Shown: positions 60,805 to 64,000 of the stretch, in pieces
Numbering within the stretch: the first letter of the stretch is position 1
Layout: every line of letters begins with the position of its first letter
From: Segatella copri
GTDB taxonomy: Bacteria; Bacteroidota; Bacteroidia; Bacteroidales; Bacteroidaceae
Assembly (NCBI RefSeq): GCF_015074785.1
Contig: NZ_CP042464.1
Location: forward strand, 1,798,001-1,862,000
DNA length: 64,000 bases
Reading direction: 5' to 3'
Notes under the pieces: model-generated
The model's database searches: none
What the model was told of the DNA's origin: nothing
The model's input: the letters and a program-made list of their open reading frames with translations, nothing else
Translations under genes and position numbers: made by a program

Positions 60805-62157
60805 TTACTTCACTCTTACCTCATAAGGGAAACGGCGGGAAGATGGATTGAGCGAATGATTCGAAGGAGCTCCCATCACCACGAGATAGAGCGCCTTGAG
60901 AGGCTGGGACTTTGGAGCCACAAGCGAAACCTTTCCATTCATCGCTTCGCCCATCGGGCTGTAGATGCATTCATCGGTATCGGCGGTTACTCCCACCAAA
61001 CCATAACGGTAACCGATGGTTCGTGCCATCTTGTCCTTGGATGTCTTGAATGCCTTACCCTCGGCATCGAGAGCTCTGAAATCTACAGTAACCTTCTTAC
61101 CAGCCTTCGGGATTTCCAACTTGATGGCATTGAAACCATAGTTCTCAGGAACCGAAGCTGTATCCGGACGAAGATAACCATTCTTCTGCTTCAGCATCCT
61201 GGTATCGAAGGTGCAGGCATAAGGACGGGTCTCCTTGCGGGCATAACCGAAATCGAAGTTCACGAGATGACGGTAGCAGTCGAACATCTCATCATTAAAC
61301 TGCTTCTGGCTCATCTTATACTTCCGCTTGTAGGTAACAACCGGGTCCTCTCCTACTTTTCCCTCCCGATAGAGCTGGGCGATGCTTTCCAAACCATGCT
61401 TCTCAGCCCACCACTCTATCACGTATGGCGAATGATAGATGTTGTCCAGATGCAGATAACCCTTATGGGTAAGCTGTCTGAAGGCATCAAAATGATACTT
61501 CTCATCTGTTAGCCAGTCGGGATTCACTCTCCAGAGCATCCATTGGGATGTCATCTCGAAGAAACCGCTGCCACCCCATGCCTCGCCAGCACGGTCGGCC
61601 ATAATCTGGAGTTGGAAACTGTGTCCCAACTCGTGAGCCAGACAATTGAGTTTTTGATCCTGAATACGGTTAGGCGTTACCCAAAGCGCTCCGATAAAGT
61701 CATCATAAGTTCCGCCGTACGCGGTTCCTTCCAGCGAATAGTTCACCATCACCATCATCTTGTATTGGTCGCAGATGCTGCCCGGCAGAGAGAACTTCAG
61801 GGTGTCACGGAAGAAACGATAGAACCGTTCTACCTGAGTCTGTAGATTACCCAGGTCAAATTTCATGGGCTTACCTTCGAGCGAAGGAGGATTCTGCGGA
61901 TTGTCTCCGAATGACTTTTCCCAGAAATACACGATATTCTGGGTCTGTGCACTATGTCGCCAGCACCATCTCTCATCATCCTTGTTGAAATCATAGGGTT
62001 TCAGAGAGTCCGGTACGAAGATGAGTTTCTGTGGTGCAGAAACAGGATTTACGGGTCTGGTGGCAGGAGCCTCAGATGGGTCCTGCTGTGCCAGGACTGC
62101 AGTAGCCCAAGGAAAGGTTGCCGCTGTGAGTATCAGCGATAAAAAGATTCGTTTCAT
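60805..62157 (-). CDS. Secreted DUF6055-type zincin-like protein
   Basis: A 450-residue exported protein. The ATG at 62157 is chosen because it opens a clean signal peptide (MKRIFLSLILTAATFPWATA); a longer frame exists but adds no credible sequence. A metallopeptidase-like motif KLNCLAHELGHSFQLQI lies near residue 170, with GGSGFFEMTSQWMLWRV downstream supplying possible third ligand residues. The region DDERWCWRHSAQTQNIVYFW near 45 matches DUF6055 proteins. The C-terminal 120 residues look like a beta-sandwich. I infer a zinc protease or glycan-binding protease relative; activity is unproven. Its last codons were copied to 57.8 kb. Confidence 0.8.
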   Translation of the reverse strand: MKRIFLSLILTAATFPWATAVLAQQDPSEAPATRPVNPVSAPQKLIFVPDSLKPYDFNKDDERWCWRHSAQTQNIVYFWEKSFGDNPQNPPSLEGKPMKFDLGNLQTQVERFYRFFRDTLKFSLPGSICDQYKMMVMVNYSLEGTAYGGTYDDFIGALWVTPNRIQDQKLNCLAHELGHSFQLQIMADRAGEAWGGSGFFEMTSQWMLWRVNPDWLTDEKYHFDAFRQLTHKGYLHLDNIYHSPYVIEWWAEKHGLESIAQLYREGKVGEDPVVTYKRKYKMSQKQFNDEMFDCYRHLVNFDFGYARKETRPYACTFDTRMLKQKNGYLRPDTASVPENYGFNAIKLEIPKAGKKVTVDFRALDAEGKAFKTSKDKMARTIGYRYGLVGVTADTDECIYSPMGEAMNGKVSLVAPKSQPLKALYLVVMGAPSNHSLNPSSRRFPYEVRVK

Positions 62158-62194
62158 TTCGGTTATGATTTTTGCGTTATTTATTATTTCGCCA

Positions 62195-62202
62195 CAAAAG
62201 TA
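62195..62202 (-). promoter_or_regulatory. DUF6055 gene promoter -7 element
   Basis: TACTTTTG on the minus strand, 38 bp before the chosen ATG; no well-spaced -33 box was found. Confidence 0.5.
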
Positions 62203-62324
62203 CTGATAATCTTGCAAAAACGCTCGCAATATCGTCTAAAATGATACAAATATCGTATCTTCTCAAAGAACATCTTAGAGATTTGTCAAAAATTACATCA
62301 AAATGATAGATTTGTGCAAAAAAA

Positions 62325-62356
62325 CTTGGGAGATATTATAAAAAGTCGTATCTTTG
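62325..62356 (+). promoter_or_regulatory. Promoter of the Rpn-family gene
   Basis: CTTG at 62325-62328 and TATCTTTG at 62349-62356 are 20 bp apart, 30 bp before the ATG. Confidence 0.65.
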
Positions 62357-62385
62357 CCAAAAGAATTCTATAAAAAGAACAGATT

Positions 62386-63282
62386 ATGAGATTATCAGAA
62401 GAACGATATATTAGCTTACTTACCGACTTTGGTTTCAAACGTATATTTGGAACAAAGCCAAATAAAGACTTGCTCATCAACTTTCTGAATTCACTTTTCG
62501 ATGGAGAGCAAGTCGTTAAGGATGTCCGCTACCTCAATAGCGAGCACGTTGGTGATGTTTTCGCAGAGCGCAAAGCTATCTTTGACGTGTATTGTGAAAA
62601 TGAGAAAGGAGAAAAGTTCATCGTTGAAATGCAGAACGCTTTTCAGAAATACTTCAAAGACCGTTCTCTCTTCTACTCTACATTTCCTATCAGAGAGCAA
62701 GCCCCAAAAGGACAGGATTGGAATTTCAAGCTAGACCACGTTTATACAGTAGCATTGCTCAATTTTGATTTTAAGGAAGAAGCTTTCGACCAAAAAGAAA
62801 TCAATCACGATGTTGGTCTGCTAGACAAAAAGACATTCAAGGTCTTTAACGACAAGCTTTCTTTCAAGTATATTGAGATTGCCAAATTCAACAAAAGCGA
62901 GACTGAGCTAGAAACTCTGTATGACAAATGGCTCTATGTTCTCAAGAATTTACCCAAGCTTGACAAACGACCGAAAGCTTTAAAAGAGAGAATTTTCACG
63001 AAATTGTTTGAAGAAGCTGAAATCGCTAAATTCAGTCAACAAGAATTACGAGAATACGAGGATAGTCTTAAGGCCTATCGAGACATAAAAAATTCAATCG
63101 ATACTGCGAAGGAAGAAGGCAGAAAAGAAGGCAGAAAAGAAGGTAGAGAAGAAGGCAGAGTAGAAGGCATTGCCAAAGAAAAGTTGGCCACCGCAAAACG
63201 TCTTCTCGGCATGGGGCTCACACAAGAGCAAGTTGCCAAAGGTACAGACCTTTCAATAGAAGATATAGAGAGACTTGTTTAA
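62386..63282 (+). CDS. Rpn-family recombination-promoting nuclease/putative transposase (PD-(D/E)XK)
   Basis: A 298-residue protein of the Rpn/YhgA-like family, common in Bacteroidota. Nuclease-core segments are LLTDFGFKRIFGT, FAERKAIFDVYCENEKGEKFIVEMQNA (D-x(n)-E-x-Q) and RSLFYSTFPIREQAPKG. Rpn proteins cleave DNA and stimulate recA-independent recombination in E. coli; a defence role has also been proposed. Near residues 240-262 lies an EGRKEGRKEGREEGRVEG run coded by 12-bp repeats, which can change length in frame. The C-terminal LLGMGLTQEQVAKGTDLSIEDI looks like a small helical module. Repeats follow the stop directly. Confidence 0.9.
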   Translation: MRLSEERYISLLTDFGFKRIFGTKPNKDLLINFLNSLFDGEQVVKDVRYLNSEHVGDVFAERKAIFDVYCENEKGEKFIVEMQNAFQKYFKDRSLFYSTFPIREQAPKGQDWNFKLDHVYTVALLNFDFKEEAFDQKEINHDVGLLDKKTFKVFNDKLSFKYIEIAKFNKSETELETLYDKWLYVLKNLPKLDKRPKALKERIFTKLFEEAEIAKFSQQELREYEDSLKAYRDIKNSIDTAKEEGRKEGRKEGREEGRVEGIAKEKLATAKRLLGMGLTQEQVAKGTDLSIEDIERLV

Positions 63283-63310
63283 ACAACAGAACTTTCGCAT
63301 GTGGTTCAAG

Positions 63311-63395
63311 AACGGGCTGAAGGCCCAAAAGCTCCTAGCTCAGGGCAGCGCCCTGGGTATAATAGCAATCAGCAAGGCGCCCTGTAAGGGCGACA
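63311..63395 (+). repeat. GC-rich triple-hairpin repeat element
   Basis: GGGC-TGAAG-GCCC, CAGGGC-AGC-GCCCTG and GCCCT-GTA-AGGGC follow each other within 85 bp. The style is that of short dispersed intergenic elements of Prevotella/Bacteroides; no second copy was seen in this window. Confidence 0.55.
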
Positions 63396-63443
63396 AGTTT
63401 GCGTCCATAATAAGTAGCTGTATCACACTTCTGTCAAGCAATT

Positions 63444-63663
63444 CAAGCTGTTCAGCCAAGCACCTCAAGTAGTTCAGTAAGTGAGTTCAGACGTCTCAGT
63501 TAGCTGATGCAGACGTCTCGATAAGCCTACGGATACGGCTCCGTTAGCTTACGCAGTAATATCTGTACCCCGATGCAGTCATATCTGTAACCCGATGCAG
63601 TCATATCTGTAACCCAATGCAGTCATATCTGTAACCCGATGCAGTCATATCAGTTACCCAGCG
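63444..63663 (+). repeat. Ten-unit periodic 22-bp array
   Basis: Units start every 22 bp from 63444 to 63642. The last five (63554-63663) are near-identical, with CAGTCATATCTGTAACCC as their first 18 bases. The first five are diverged but keep columns such as A at 2, TC at 9-10, G at 12 and A at 15. A partial unit begins at 63664. Confidence 0.85.
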
Positions 63664-63701
63664 CAGTCTTCATATGAACAAATTTTATGTAATAATCTAT
63701 C

Positions 63702-63835
63702 ATCCATCACGATTTATATGTATTACACATCTTAATATACTAATATACAGACACTTGAATAGCGTGATAGATACTTCGAAAACGGAAATATCCATCACGC
63801 TATCCATCACGATTTGGGGGTATCCCTCACGATTT
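63702..63835. repeat. ATCC(A/C)TCACGATTT direct and inverted repeats
   Basis: Direct copies lie at 63702-63715, 63802-63815 and 63822-63835. An inverted pair, ATAGCGTGATAGATA (63759-63773) and TATCCATCACGCTAT (63789-63803), matches in 14 of 15 positions. They precede the gene start at the window edge and look like operator or recombination-site repeats. Confidence 0.65.
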
Positions 63836-63933
63836 TCTCACTACACTCTATCAGATACTGCATATCATTGTTGAAAAGCTTGCGATAGATGGCATCAGAC
63901 CTTAAAGAATTAGATCCGTGTGATTGCCGGCAT

Positions 63934-64000
63934 ATGGCAGCAACCACACAAATCAAGATGTTCAAGCCAAATAAACGTGGAAGTATGACTGTTAAAGTAA
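63934..64000 (+). CDS. Start of an unidentified gene (cut by window edge)
   Basis: From ATG at 63934 the frame reads MAATTQIKMFKPNKRGSMTV and stays open to the edge; an earlier in-frame ATG is at 63889. The short basic, beta-strand-like N-terminus is reminiscent of arm-binding domains of Bacteroidota tyrosine recombinases, which would suit the repeats in front of it, but 22 codons are too few for assignment. Confidence 0.35.
   Translation, partial: MAATTQIKMFKPNKRGSMTVKV

Noticed and set aside
62158..62229. Longer start for the DUF6055 protein.
   Set aside because: It would put 24 unrelated residues before a clean signal peptide and would run through the promoter -7 box.
63444..63669. CRISPR array.
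   Set aside because: Units are contiguous with a 22-bp period; there are no separate spacers, no leader and no cas genes nearby.
1..64000. tRNA, rRNA or other standard RNA genes.
   Set aside because: No cloverleaf with a GGTTCGAATCC-type T arm, nor rRNA-like sequence, was seen in the intergenic regions.

Overview
The window reads as chromosomal DNA of a Bacteroidota gut-type bacterium, most likely Prevotella/Segatella (copri-like). The reasons are: many genes preceded by the Bacteroidota sigma-ABfr promoter pattern (TTTG about 20 bp before TAnnTTTG, then GCA at the start site); a TonB-dependent receptor with an N-terminal CarboxypepD_reg-like domain; a one-protein hybrid two-component system (HTCS); menaquinone genes; a cytochrome bd operon preceded by a DUF4492 gene; and secreted peptidases with Bacteroidota-style leaders. 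This assignment rests on gene content and motifs; no database search was possible. No rRNA, tRNA or CRISPR array was found.

Layout. 1-1.2 kb: end of a PiT phosphate transporter. 1.4-2.8 kb: queuosine-precursor operon (YhhQ-type transporter, then QueF) with a strong candidate preQ1-I riboswitch touching the transporter start codon. 2.8-7.4 kb (minus): menaquinone operon menI-like, menF, menD, menB. 7.5-16.1 kb (plus): housekeeping genes lysS, gpsA, pgi, a HAD phosphatase, GDP-L-fucose synthesis (gmd, fcl) and a uracil permease. 16.3-21.9 kb (minus): acid-phosphatase-like enzyme, TonB receptor and beta-helix lipoprotein, a likely outer-membrane scavenging unit. 22.1-25.9 kb: small secreted His/Lys/poly-Asp protein, a divergent DXS-family enzyme, and a divergent HxlR regulator/cupin pair with repeated operator-like sites. 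25.9-28.7 kb: mobile-element scar with a transposase tail, an MBL hydrolase and a radical-SAM pair whose first member has lost its N-terminus. 28.7-32.7 kb: MmcQ protein, DUF4492-cydA-cydB. 32.7-33.8 kb: gene-poor relic region with 9-bp repeats and an orphan promoter. 33.8-40.8 kb: AraC regulator and SLC13/RCK permease, divergent from a TolC-HlyD-MFS efflux operon. 40.9-51.3 kb: LMW phosphatase, mnmA, AspT-type transporter plus ThrE exporter, a LysR regulator, a DMT permease, aldose epimerase and an OPT peptide transporter. 51.3-62.2 kb: HTCS, DPP-IV, an AAA ATPase, an M64 metallopeptidase and a DUF6055-type zincin. 62.3-64 kb: Rpn-family nuclease followed by dense repeats, including a periodic 22-bp array, and the start of a gene cut by the window edge.

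How the parts work together. The queuosine genes form a metabolite-sensing unit. The LysR regulator at 46 kb probably controls the AspT/ThrE transporters, because the same GCTAT(A/C)-N9-TATAGC box lies in front of both. The OPT transporter, HTCS and three secreted peptidases together suggest a peptide or glycoprotein harvesting locus. The AAA ATPase inserted among the peptidases has its own triplicated 33-bp promoter/palindrome leader. A fragment of the DUF6055 gene is duplicated in front of the DPP-IV gene, which shows recent rearrangement there.
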